Notes: a model not told the origin generated them from the letters alone. DNA of 64,000 nt from Streptococcus sp. oral taxon 056 str. F0418 (GCF_000220065.1 NZ_AFQU01000001.1:496001-560000), one strand, 5' to 3'; numbered from the stretch's first letter, positions 49,182 through 56,955 are shown. Program-made: numbers and translations.

Positions 49182-51608
49182 CTAATACTCCTTATTTCTC
49201 ATGTTTTTTATTTGAAAAAGTAAACTAAACGCTCCCACAATCATGCCATAAATAGCAAAGAGGCTCATGCTTTGGCCTGTTTTTGGCAAAGCTTTTGCGA
49301 CTGGTTTAACAACCAACGGTGTAGCTTTCTTCCCATCCACATAACCAGTGATTTCTCCTTTAGCATTCACAACTGGCACTGGCTCACCACCTGCTTGTTT
49401 GATAGCTTGGTATTGTTTGGCAAGCTCCGCCTGACGCTCTGCTTCCAGGTATTCCTGGTAAGCTTTTACAACCTTAGCATTTTGAAAAGCTACTTCTTTT
49501 TGAGTGGCTTTTAATTCATCTAATTTTTTAATTTCTGCCTTCAAGATTGCTGTCTTTTCAGCCAAAACTTTTTCAGCTTCAGCTAAAATTTTTGGTGCAT
49601 TCTTCAAATCAACTACTCGTTTTTCAGATGAAGTTAAAATGTTTTGTGCTTGTGTCAAATCCGCTTGAGCTACCTGTACGCCTTTTTGAGCCGCTACAAC
49701 TTCCGATTCCTTAGCAGTTAATACCTCTTGTTCTGCTTTCAGAGTTGTATTTAGCGTAGCCAATTCTGCCTCTTTAGTCTTCAATACGGCTTGAGCGTCA
49801 GCTAGATTGGCTTGTTTAGCTTTAATATCCGCATTCAGTTCTTTGACCGCTTTGTTTGCTTTGGCAAGAGTTGATTCATCAAGCGCTAATTTATCTTGAA
49901 CAGATTTTAAATTTGCTTGAGCCGTCGGTGTTTGTAAAGCTTGATTTTTAATACTATCACGTTTAGTCGTTGCTTGAGTAAGGTTAGCGGATACTGTATT
50001 AAAGGCTGTTTGAGCATTAGTTTTAGCCGCTTGAGCTGTATCATTGCTTGCGATTGCTGTATCATAATTGCTTTGAGCGACTTGTTGCTTAGTTAAGAGC
50101 CATTCACTGTTATAAGGATTCTCAATAGCGGTTTTAGAAAAGTTAGTAGATTGTGCAGTCAGTTGAGAGGTTTTCACATTCAGAAGATGTAATCCTGAAT
50201 GACCATTGACATAACTGAAAGCTAATCCCATATAGGAAGCACTATCATCTTTCGTACCTAACACATCATTTGCATGATCCCATTCTAGGTATTCGTCTCC
50301 TGCTGGGAAAAGAAAGCGTAAGAGTGATTGATAGACTTGCTCTTTTAATTGAGCCTTAGTAGAGCTATTCCCATGAATCCCAGACCAATCTTCGTAGAAG
50401 TTGCCTTCAGTATCAGAATCTTTTAAGTGATATTCTTTGGCGACTTTGGTCAAGCCTTTTTCATTGTGACCACCTTTCGTCCAAGCGTCCCAGTTGTCTG
50501 CGACGGTTTGCTTCACAACATTTTCCGCAAACTCAATACTTGATTTAGTCACACTAGTTAACGGTGTTCCTACTTGCTTACGAGCTTGATTAATCAAGTC
50601 TGATGCAAATTGGGATAGATCTTCTAAGACATCTGATGGTACTTCATTTAAAGTATAAGTCTTTGTATTGTCATCACTTGGATTAGACTTGTATTGATGA
50701 GCTTTACGTAACTTTTCACTTTCTTTTGCAAGTGTTGCCTGGTCATTCTTTTTAAGTGCCTCAATATAAGCAGGAGATAAAGTCAGCTGGTTAAGATATT
50801 TCACGGCATTGTCTGCTTGTGTTTTTGCTTCAGTCGCTGTCTTTAAAGTTGCTTCTGTTTGAACTGAAACTTTCATCTTTTCAGCAAGAATCGCTTCTTT
50901 TTCTGTCTGCTCATTTTTAAGAGATACAACTTCTTTTTCTGCACTTGCTAAAGCAAGTTCTCGTTCCCGATCAGCTTTTTTGGCTACTTCCAAAGAGGCT
51001 TGTGCCATAGCAACCATCTTCTTATCTTCTTCTACAGTATCTTTTGCATTCTTTTGATTATCCAAAACTTGTTTAGCGCCTGTACCGTTTAAAATTGCTT
51101 CTTTTTCAGCAACAGTCTTTTTAGCTTCCGCAACTTCTACATCTTTTGCTTGAACTACTGCTTTAGCTTTGTCTGTTTTCCTAGTTTGTTCAGCTTGATC
51201 AGCTTTTGCCTTCGCTTCAACAGCTTGTTTTTCTTTCAACGTCGCTTCTGCTTTAGCTTGTGCTGTTTGGTTAGCTACCACCTTTTCTTCCGCATTTTTA
51301 ATCGCTTCAGGAGTTGCCTCTTGGACTAATTTATCGGCAACAGCTTTAGTGTCTTGAGCCTTGTTAGCATCAACTGTGGCTTGTCCAACCACTTTGTTTT
51401 GTGATTCTACAGCTTGATTAGCTTGAGCTAATTCAGCGTTTGAGCGATCAAAATCTTCTTTAGTCACCGTTTTTGTAACGGATAACTGATTCTCGTAAGT
51501 CTGACTAGAGACCTGCACTTCGTCCGCTTGAACTTGATTTACCAAAGTTACACTAGCTGTTACAGCCGCTGTTGCAAGTAATGTTTTTTCATAAATAATA
51601 CTCCTCAT
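49182..51608 (-). CDS. SEC10/PgrA-type surface exclusion protein with LPKTG anchor
   Basis: An 808-residue protein with a signal peptide cut near VQA-DE, a long Ala/Lys/Glu coiled coil (about 50-265), and a central globular domain (about 280-480; DLSQFASDLINQARKQVGTP, FYEDWSGIHGN, YLEWDHANDVLG) typical of SEC10/PgrA. A second coiled coil follows (about 500-740), then LPKTGQSMSLF with helix and basic tail. It would reduce entry of a second copy of the element. The frame opens at ATG 51608 without a ribosome site. A strong GAGGAG is ideally placed for the ATG at 51592, which is one A out of frame. Confidence 0.87.
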   Translation of the reverse strand: MRSIIYEKTLLATAAVTASVTLVNQVQADEVQVSSQTYENQLSVTKTVTKEDFDRSNAELAQANQAVESQNKVVGQATVDANKAQDTKAVADKLVQEATPEAIKNAEEKVVANQTAQAKAEATLKEKQAVEAKAKADQAEQTRKTDKAKAVVQAKDVEVAEAKKTVAEKEAILNGTGAKQVLDNQKNAKDTVEEDKKMVAMAQASLEVAKKADRERELALASAEKEVVSLKNEQTEKEAILAEKMKVSVQTEATLKTATEAKTQADNAVKYLNQLTLSPAYIEALKKNDQATLAKESEKLRKAHQYKSNPSDDNTKTYTLNEVPSDVLEDLSQFASDLINQARKQVGTPLTSVTKSSIEFAENVVKQTVADNWDAWTKGGHNEKGLTKVAKEYHLKDSDTEGNFYEDWSGIHGNSSTKAQLKEQVYQSLLRFLFPAGDEYLEWDHANDVLGTKDDSASYMGLAFSYVNGHSGLHLLNVKTSQLTAQSTNFSKTAIENPYNSEWLLTKQQVAQSNYDTAIASNDTAQAAKTNAQTAFNTVSANLTQATTKRDSIKNQALQTPTAQANLKSVQDKLALDESTLAKANKAVKELNADIKAKQANLADAQAVLKTKEAELATLNTTLKAEQEVLTAKESEVVAAQKGVQVAQADLTQAQNILTSSEKRVVDLKNAPKILAEAEKVLAEKTAILKAEIKKLDELKATQKEVAFQNAKVVKAYQEYLEAERQAELAKQYQAIKQAGGEPVPVVNAKGEITGYVDGKKATPLVVKPVAKALPKTGQSMSLFAIYGMIVGAFSLLFQIKNMRNKEY

Positions 51609-51612
51609 TTCA

Positions 51613-51732
51613 TTATTTCTTTTTAAAATTTAACTCTTCCATTCTCGACACCTTAGAAGAAAGACGTATCAAAGAATAAATAACAAACATTGTCATTAAA
51701 ACAATAACAATAAAAAATAAATAAAATATCAT
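51613..51732 (-). CDS. small membrane protein upstream of the exclusion gene (39 aa)
   Basis: ATG with a perfect AAGGAG site encodes 39 residues: a hydrophobic N-terminal helix (MIFYLFFIVIVLMTMFVIYS) and a basic tail (RLSSKVSRMEELNFKKK). It ends four bases before the longest start of the exclusion gene. Clear single-pass membrane protein with positive inside; function unknown. Confidence 0.7.
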   Translation of the reverse strand: MIFYLFFIVIVLMTMFVIYSLIRLSSKVSRMEELNFKKK

Positions 51733-51778
51733 ATACTCCTTAACCTTTTTTATAAATAAAGATCTCTATCTGCTTAAT

Positions 51779-52012
51779 CTATAATTTCTTATATATATCC
51801 ATTATCCTTTTAGTGTAACTTCTACGATAACCCGAACAAGAAACACCATACAACTTTAAATAATTACGATAAAGATATTCAATCCTTTCTATTGATTCAA
51901 TACATAGCTGTTTTAAATATTTCCGATCACTACGATAAATCAAAAAAGAAAACTGAAAATTATTCCAAGTTCTCTTAAACTCATATTCAAAAAAATCATC
52001 TTTTTGTGTCAT
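51779..52012 (-). CDS. hypothetical basic protein
   Basis: A 77-residue protein rich in Tyr, Arg and Lys (FEYEFKRTWNNFQFSFLIYR, then SGYRRSYTKRIMDIYKKL). No family recognised. It may be a nucleic-acid-binding regulator of the surface genes downstream. Weak ribosome site. Confidence 0.45.
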   Translation of the reverse strand: MTQKDDFFEYEFKRTWNNFQFSFLIYRSDRKYLKQLCIESIERIEYLYRNYLKLYGVSCSGYRRSYTKRIMDIYKKL

Positions 52013-52090
52013 ATCAATTAAATCACCTATACTCTCTCCTTCTAAAAAACAATTCCAATAAAATTCAATATTCTATTACTAAATCACATT

Positions 52091-52347
52091 TCATTCTGTC
52101 CAAGTAATAACTCGATTCCAGCGACCACTACCACTTATTATATAATGATAAATAGCATTCTGAACCTGACCTTCAGCAATTAAAAACGAACCATCTTGAA
52201 AACGATATCATCAACAAATTTAAATCCTTGACAAGAAATGTCTCCGTCGTTTTTGCAACTGAGTTTTTTTATTGGTTTACTGAATGGATTTTGTCTTACT
52301 CTAAACCGTCTGCACATAGTTTGCTTGAATGCAGTAAACCTCAACAA
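52091..52347 (-). pseudogene. frameshifted gene fragment
   Basis: Two minus frames join into one protein-like sequence if one T is added near 52207: FSKPIKKLSCKNDGDISCQG, FKFVDD, then RFQDGSFLIAEGQVQNAIYH and SGSGRWNRVITWTE to the stop at 52091. Family unknown. No good start codon, so this is probably the decayed C-terminus of an element gene. Confidence 0.5.
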
Positions 52348-52393
52348 CCTTATTCAAATTATTGAGCCTAATTGTTATGGAATACTAAAAGTC

Positions 52394-52960
52394 TTAATCT
52401 AAAATATCATACACCTTGAGAAAATTATCATAGGATACTGGATAAAACTCACCCCTAACTCCTCTTACTACAACCTCTCCAGAGAATAAACGCTCAATAC
52501 CTTCTAAGGTGTTTATTTCAAGAAACCCTTGTTTTTTTATAGATTCTACTAATTCGTCCCTCTGTAGTTCCTCTAAAGGAGTAGTAACAAAATACCCCAA
52601 AAAATCAAGCACTTCAATAATACTTTTAGTATTATCTATATCCATCTTAATAAAGTCGACCTCGTATACCCTTTTTTCAAAGGTATTTACAGTCCCTTTT
52701 ACACGATTGTACGTTTGCAAAAAAATATCAGAGTCTATTGACCAAAAACAACCATCTGTATTATCCTCACGAATAACCCAATTACCTTTAGGTAAGGAAA
52801 TTTCTCCTCTTTGTTTTGCAATGTAGATTGTCCCATCAGACTCATCATACCTAACAGGTTCTTTTTCATTAGTTCTTAAAAGTTTTAAGAACTCTTCCAA
52901 AATAATATTATCGTTATACTGTACAGCGAAAACTTCGATTGGTTTTTTTCGTGCTTTCAT
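52394..52960 (-). CDS. hypothetical protein, phage-like N-terminal domain
   Basis: A 188-residue protein. The start MKARKKPIEVFAVQYNDN resembles short phage and ICE proteins that begin with a K-KP-V-x-A-x-Q-W pattern, with a second beta-rich part (GEISLPKGNWVIREDNTDG). The rest is helical and acidic. It sits 5 bp behind the frameshifted Xre regulator, so the two form an operon. Function unknown. Confidence 0.65.
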   Translation of the reverse strand: MKARKKPIEVFAVQYNDNIILEEFLKLLRTNEKEPVRYDESDGTIYIAKQRGEISLPKGNWVIREDNTDGCFWSIDSDIFLQTYNRVKGTVNTFEKRVYEVDFIKMDIDNTKSIIEVLDFLGYFVTTPLEELQRDELVESIKKQGFLEINTLEGIERLFSGEVVVRGVRGEFYPVSYDNFLKVYDILD

Positions 52961-52965
52961 TTTAA

Positions 52966-53384
52966 TTACCTTTCTAACATACCTCTAAGCAAATTTTCTA
53001 CATCTGTTTTTAAAACATACTTCACCTTGTCATTATCAGAAACCTGGATTCTATCTTCATAAGATTGACGATCATAAATCTCTTTAATAATTCCATGAGC
53101 AAGCTTGTTATTATAACCAAGAGAAACTAAATCTTGATAATCATATACCAAAGATCTATCTGTATAGTGTTTTTCTTGTTTTACTAAATCAACTCCAGCC
53201 AAATAATCCAACGTACATCCAAAATATTCTGCTAGTTGAATCAACTTTTCTAAATCTGGGATTCTCTCTCCAGACTCGTAACGAGCGTAAGCCCTTGGCT
53301 GAATATCCAAAAAACTTGCTATTTCTTCTTTTGTTTTTTATTTTCTTCTCTCAATACAATTAAGCGTTTAGCTAACTTATTCAT
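52966..53384 (-). pseudogene. Xre-family regulator with a -1 frameshift
   Basis: An ATG at 53384 with AGAAGG encodes MNKLAKRLIVLREENKK and then meets a stop. The other frame continues as EEIASFLDIQPRAYARYESG, a classic Xre helix-turn-helix, and runs to 52966 with a helical C-terminal domain. Adding one A to the six-A tract at about 53334-53339 restores a protein of about 139 residues. The repeats upstream (53408-53466) look like its operators. Either decayed, phase-variable, or a homopolymer error. Confidence 0.85.
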
Positions 53385-53407
53385 ACCTTCTTTTCCTTTT
53401 TTATTTA

Positions 53408-53466
53408 TTATTAGCTTCTATAAAACAACCTATTGTTAGCTTCTATTCTCTTATAGAAACTAATAA
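53408..53466. promoter_or_regulatory. three operator-like repeats upstream of the Xre regulator
   Basis: TTATTAGCTTCTATA (about 53408-53422), TTGTTAGCTTCTATT (about 53433-53447) and, inverted, TATAGAAACTAATAA (about 53452-53466). The shared core is TTAG(C/T)TTCTAT. Confidence 0.6.
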
Positions 53467-53536
53467 TAAGAGTTGCTTATAGACAAGGACGAAACCTCAT
53501 GTGTCTACGACAACTTCATTATCAATTTCATGTAAA

Positions 53537-53882
53537 CAAAAAAGCTATTCAAATAAAAAATTGAATAGCTCAGTTATTATTTTCTTATGTATGCTCGTAT
53601 CTTCGCATACTGGCTTTTCGTTACACTTCACAGCGTTACTACTCGCCTCGGATAAGTCACGGAATTCCCCTTCGGTCAAGAAACTTCCTCCCTCACCTTA
53701 TCCATTAGCTAGATTGAAAATCAATCTAACACACCGCCCACAGCGCCACGTCTTTCAACGTGCTGTCTCCACCCGCTAGGTTATTCACCATCATAGCTTC
53801 ATAGGTAGCAGTTCTAGTTTTTGGCTCTACACAGGTTAACTAGCATAAACCTTAGTACTTCATATATAGATTTATTGTAATC
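53537..53882 (-). ncRNA. structured RNA of about 345 nt, unknown class
   Basis: A minus-strand promoter TTGTAT-N17-TACAAT (about 53917-53889) precedes a GC-rich island in very AT-rich DNA. It can form many local stems: GGATAAG / CTTATCC (enclosing GGAA..TTCC), ACAGC-CACGT..ACGTG-GCTGT, AGATTG/CAATCT, and GTATGC/GCATAC. It ends in a rho-independent terminator, AGCTATTCAA / TTGAATAGCT plus T run (53570-53537). No reading frame of note. Some loops (CGAAAAGC, GAGTAGTAACGC) recall group II intron text, but I cannot place it in a class. Confidence 0.6.
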
Positions 53883-53940
53883 TAAGATTGTAACTCAATA
53901 CAATTTTTGATACAATATCATTGATAAATTTGTTTTCCAT
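53872..53940 (-). CDS. tiny peptide gene before the structured RNA (22 aa)
   Basis: ATG with a perfect AAGGAGG very close upstream (2 bp spacing) encodes MENKFINDIVSKIVLSYNLR and two more residues. Its first residues resemble the divergent 37-residue peptide at 54021 (M-[D/E]-x-x-FIN). It could be a leader peptide of the RNA. Low certainty. Confidence 0.35.
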   Translation of the reverse strand: MENKFINDIVSKIVLSYNLRLQ

Positions 53941-54020
53941 AACCTCCTTAAAAAGTAACCTGAAAGCAACTTTGAATAGTTTTGACTTTTCAGAGTTATC
54001 TTTAACAAGGAGGCGCAATT

Positions 54021-54134
54021 ATGGATAAACATTTTATCAATAAAGTCAAAGAGTTTCTTTTAGAAGCTTTACGACTTTTTGCTAAAGCAGTTATCAATCA
54101 AATAGTGAAAACTATTTTTGAAAATCTGTTTTAA
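54021..54134 (+). CDS. small amphipathic peptide gene (37 aa)
   Basis: AAGGAGG at 7 bp before ATG. The peptide MDKHFINKVKEFLLEALRLF and the following AKAVINQIVKTIF segment form one long amphipathic helix ending NLF. No cleavable leader or double-glycine. It may be a type I toxin-like, PSM-like or signalling peptide. A hairpin terminator follows at 54141-54195. Confidence 0.5.
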   Translation: MDKHFINKVKEFLLEALRLFAKAVINQIVKTIFENLF

Positions 54135-54140
54135 AAACAG

Positions 54141-54195
54141 AAGCGCAACTGTTAAAATTGGGTTTCGTCCTGAACAGGTGAGCTTTTTTATTTTG
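54141..54195 (+). terminator. terminator of the 37-aa peptide gene with a large loop
   Basis: AAGCGCAACTGTT pairs with AACAGGTGAGCTT (two mismatches), followed by a T run. The loop GGGTTTCGTCCTG is complementary to GGACGAAACC (about 53488-53497) in another hairpin (TAGACA/TGTCTA). Confidence 0.6.
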
Positions 54196-54306
54196 CTTCT
54201 AAAAAGATGATGTCTTAGACTTCAATAAATCTATATACTTCTGAATCAGTTATTCTACTGAAACAGCACCTATTATCTTCTAACTTTCTACCGAGGCGAA
54301 ACTCAT

Positions 54307-54335
54307 TTGACAAAAGTTAAAAGATAATATATAAT
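54307..54335 (+). promoter_or_regulatory. perfect consensus SigA promoter
   Basis: TTGACA (54307-54312), exactly 17 bp, TATAAT (54330-54335). Transcription should start near 54342, directly before a short hairpin. Confidence 0.85.
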
Positions 54336-54341
54336 TAAAGT

Positions 54342-54398
54342 TGCTACACTTTGGGTGCGTTTACAGTCTGAATTTTTTAGATTGCAGACGTACTTTTT
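54342..54398 (+). ncRNA. predicted short RNA or attenuator
   Basis: From the predicted start the RNA runs about 57 nt. It ends in a stem (GTCTG 54366-54370 with CAGAC 54385-54389, extended by GTGCG/GTAC-like pairs) and a T run (54393-54397). It is either a free small RNA or an attenuated leader for the peptide frame at 54449. Confidence 0.5.
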
Positions 54399-54448
54399 AT
54401 TTAGTTGTCAAGGTACAGAAACCATAAAAAGAAAGGCAATTAAATAAA

Positions 54449-54541
54449 TTGAAAATTTTCGAAATCGTCTTAACAGCTATCATTACTCATCTTATTAAAT
54501 TGGGTATTGACGCTATTATAAAGAAAATATCCAAAAATTAA
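54449..54541 (+). CDS. possible hydrophobic peptide gene (30 aa, TTG start)
   Basis: TTG followed by KIFEIVLTAIITHLIKLGI and DAIIKKISKN, a membrane-length helix with a basic tail, reminiscent of Fst/Ldr type I toxins in layout but without their proline. AAAGG lies 13 bp upstream, which is long. It may be controlled by the short RNA before it. Confidence 0.35.
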   Translation: MKIFEIVLTAIITHLIKLGIDAIIKKISKN

Positions 54542-54643
54542 TCATCATTCTTTTTTTAAAACTGATAAAGCTTTTTTCTCTTTATCAATAGATATATTAA
54601 AACATCTTTAATATATCTAGTCATAAGGAGAAAGGGATATTAT

Positions 54644-54970
54644 ATGAATCAACAAGAACTTGAAAAATATATCAGAGATAATATTGATACCATTAGTATT
54701 GAACCAGAAGAACTCTTACAGAAAGGTTTTTCTTTAAGAAAACTCCAGTTAACTGAAGAGCCTCTAAAACTTTTCTATGAAAATGTTAAACGTTTTATGC
54801 TAAACGAATTAATTGATGAAGAAATCATTTATAAAGACTATCTCCCAATTTTCAATTCTATTAGTAAAGAAATAAGAGGTTCTCTCCAGGATCAAGAAGA
54901 AGCTACATTTAATAGAAAGTTCACTGCCTTAAAAGAAGAAACAATTGATTTCGTTTTAAATGTTTTGTAA
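54644..54970 (+). CDS. hypothetical acidic helical protein
   Basis: A 108-residue protein, mostly helix (MNQQELEKYIRDNIDTISIE, then EPLKLFYENVKRFMLNELID). No family recognised. The ATG has AAGGAGAAAGGG upstream. It is convergent with the 86-residue gene and overlaps its end by 15 bp. Confidence 0.65.
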   Translation: MNQQELEKYIRDNIDTISIEPEELLQKGFSLRKLQLTEEPLKLFYENVKRFMLNELIDEEIIYKDYLPIFNSISKEIRGSLQDQEEATFNRKFTALKEETIDFVLNVL

Positions 54971-55216
54971 ATCTTCTACTTTTAAATCTTCACCAAATGC
55001 ATCTTTTAGAATATCTCTACTGAGATCATCTAATTGCTTCATATGTTCTTTTACAAGTGCATTGTATCGCTCTTGATATTCTGCTGGAAATCCTGATACA
55101 AAGGAATCAAAATCAACGTTTAACATGCCGCGTTCTACCATATCACGAAAACCAGGAGTCAAGTCCTTACGTTTGACTAAGAAGAAAACCAACTGAATAG
55201 CTTTTAATTTATCCAT
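54956..55216 (-). CDS. hypothetical protein divergent from the ImmR-like repressor
   Basis: An 86-residue protein (MDKLKAIQLVFFLVKRKDLT, FPAEYQERYNALVKEHMKQL) with no recognised family. It is divergent from the repressor gene across the operator palindromes, so it is probably under the repressor's control. An AAGG-type site precedes the ATG. Confidence 0.65.
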   Translation of the reverse strand: MDKLKAIQLVFFLVKRKDLTPGFRDMVERGMLNVDFDSFVSGFPAEYQERYNALVKEHMKQLDDLSRDILKDAFGEDLKVEDLQNI

Positions 55217-55273
55217 TTTTCTGTCCTGCCCCTTCCTTTTTCTTATTTATTACAATCATTTAATCCAAAAAAA

Positions 55274-55316
55274 CAATCAACTGATTACATTTAATATTAT
55301 ACAATCAATTGATTAC
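55274..55316. promoter_or_regulatory. two palindromic operators of the ImmR-like repressor
   Basis: CAATCAACTGATTAC (55274-55288) and CAATCAATTGATTAC (55302-55316), 28 bp apart. The second has a perfect palindromic core AATCAATTGATT. A half-like ACAATCATTTAATCC precedes at 55252. They lie between divergent genes. Confidence 0.75.
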
Positions 55317-55370
55317 TTTGTCAATACTTTTTTAAAATTTTTAAAATATTTTTTGAAAGGCTTAACTACA

Positions 55371-55718
55371 ATGTTTACAGAACGCCTCAAATCACTACGT
55401 AAAGAAGCTGGTCTTACACAGAAAGATATTGCACTTCATTTCAAAACTAGTCCTCAAAGCTATGCTCAATGGGAAAAAGGACTTAGAAGTCCTTCTAAAG
55501 AAAGCCTAGAAAAATTAGCTAATTTTTTCAATGTTTCAACCGACTATCTTTTAGGAAATTCTGACATCAAGAACCCAGAGGACGAATTATCAAATGTTGA
55601 GATCCTTTTTCGTAAGACCTCAAAAAATATGACTTCTGAACAAAAAGAAGTCTTTCAGAGAGAACTACTGGAGTTTATGGAAATCAGAAGGAAAGCTTTT
55701 GAGGAAGACAAAAAGTGA
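55371..55718 (+). CDS. Xre-family repressor (ImmR-like)
   Basis: A 115-residue regulator with an N-terminal helix-turn-helix (MFTERLKSLRKEAGLTQKDI, then SPQSYAQWEKGLRSPS) and a helical C-terminal dimer part. Its neighbour is an ImmA-type protease, as in ICEBs1, where ImmR represses excision and transfer genes until ImmA cleaves it. GAAAGG supports the chosen ATG over an earlier start. Operators lie directly upstream. Confidence 0.88.
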   Translation: MFTERLKSLRKEAGLTQKDIALHFKTSPQSYAQWEKGLRSPSKESLEKLANFFNVSTDYLLGNSDIKNPEDELSNVEILFRKTSKNMTSEQKEVFQRELLEFMEIRRKAFEEDKK

Positions 55719-56587
55719 CCAATACCTATTTCAAAGTTTGGGAAATCGTTAGAAAAGAACTCTACCACTTTATCAAACTCCACAACATTTCAAAAGTGAA
55801 CTATACTTTTGAACCGTATTTCAATTACATTACCAAGAAATACAAGATAAAAATATTGCCTCATCATTTTTCAGACGAGGCAATTTTAGGTCTGACTTTA
55901 ATTGACAGATTAGGAATCTCTTTCTCTTATGAAATTACCAGCATTCCTGCTAGGCAGAATTTTACTAAATGCCATGAATTAGGTCATCTAGTTTTACAAC
56001 ATTCAGGAACAGTCTTTTCAGAAAATAAAAACAATAAAGATTGGCAAGAAATAGAATCAAACTATTTTGCTTCTTTCATTCTAATGCCAGATATTGTCTT
56101 ACTATCCAAAATCGTCTATCAAAAAAGATCTTTTCAGGACTTAACAAAAGAACTGAAGGTATCTACACTAGCCCTAGAAAGACGACTAGTAGAATTATTA
56201 TATTTTCAAGGTAATCTCTCTAAAATCCAAGCACACGAGATAACAAAATCCTATATTACTCAAAAACCAAAAGCACTAATTGAAACTATAATAAACCTAA
56301 AAGAAAAAATTATCTATGATTACGAATCTATAAAAGTTGATGATATTGATAAACTTAAAGAATATATCAAAGAAAAGCATTTCATTACTCAACTAGATAT
56401 TCCGTCTCTAATTGATATAGAATTTCAAAAAACTATCAGAAAACTTCCTGACATCGAAATCAATACTTATTACAATCAAAGTTGCTTAGTGATTTATGTT
56501 TGGAATCCTCAAAAACTAACACCAGAAGAGAGCCTACGAAAAGCAAAAATTATTCATTACGAATTAAAACAAAAAAGGACTAGCTAG
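55715..56587 (+). CDS. ImmA/IrrE-type metallopeptidase
   Basis: A 290-residue protein with the zinc motif KCHELGHLVLQH (HExxH) near residue 90 and a downstream conserved ESNYFASFILMP with the third ligand. It is longer than ICEBs1 ImmA, with a C-terminal domain of about 120 residues. It begins at GTG, overlapping the repressor stop (GTGA). It probably cleaves the repressor after DNA damage or cell signals and so induces the element. Confidence 0.88.
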   Translation: MTNTYFKVWEIVRKELYHFIKLHNISKVNYTFEPYFNYITKKYKIKILPHHFSDEAILGLTLIDRLGISFSYEITSIPARQNFTKCHELGHLVLQHSGTVFSENKNNKDWQEIESNYFASFILMPDIVLLSKIVYQKRSFQDLTKELKVSTLALERRLVELLYFQGNLSKIQAHEITKSYITQKPKALIETIINLKEKIIYDYESIKVDDIDKLKEYIKEKHFITQLDIPSLIDIEFQKTIRKLPDIEINTYYNQSCLVIYVWNPQKLTPEESLRKAKIIHYELKQKRTS

Positions 56588-56955
56588 TCCTTTTTATCAT
56601 GTCCATACTTTTTCAAAGCTTCTTTGTAAGCCTTAGAGCCTTCTTTATAATAAGTATAACTATAAGAAGCTTTAAAATTCAATTCTCCATCTTCACTCAA
56701 AGTATAATTGACGGTATGTTTATCTCCCCAATTTCCTTGATAAGTAAATTGTTTCTTCTCCGTATCAACTTCTGTAATAGTAAGGCCACTATCTGCTTTC
56801 CATTCTCCCGCTCCGTTTTCTACAGTCATCATCAATTCATTGGTATAATCATTTATCCAATAATACTTACCATCAAGGCTATTTTTATTACCACAAGCGG
56901 CTAAGAGAAACAAACCAAAAATTGCTATTACTAGCGACAAAAATTTCTTTTTCAT
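56584..56955 (-). CDS. small lipoprotein
   Basis: A 123-residue protein with lipobox LAAC at about residue 21 and a single beta-rich domain (LDGKYYWINDYTNELMMTVE, KQFTYQGNWGDKHTVNYTL). GAGG precedes the ATG used. A longer frame start lacks a signal peptide. Its end overlaps the metallopeptidase gene by four bases, tail to tail. Function unknown. Confidence 0.75.
   Translation of the reverse strand: MKKKFLSLVIAIFGLFLLAACGNKNSLDGKYYWINDYTNELMMTVENGAGEWKADSGLTITEVDTEKKQFTYQGNWGDKHTVNYTLSEDGELNFKASYSYTYYKEGSKAYKEALKKYGHDKKD

Noticed and set aside
53501..53779. Plus-strand frame of 92 codons over the structured RNA
   Set aside because: Overlaps the GC-rich hairpin island; translation looks random. 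The RNA explanation is better.
53537..53882. Group II intron identity for the structured RNA
   Set aside because: Motif resemblance only; no maturase, no clear 5' GUGYG or domain V, so not called.
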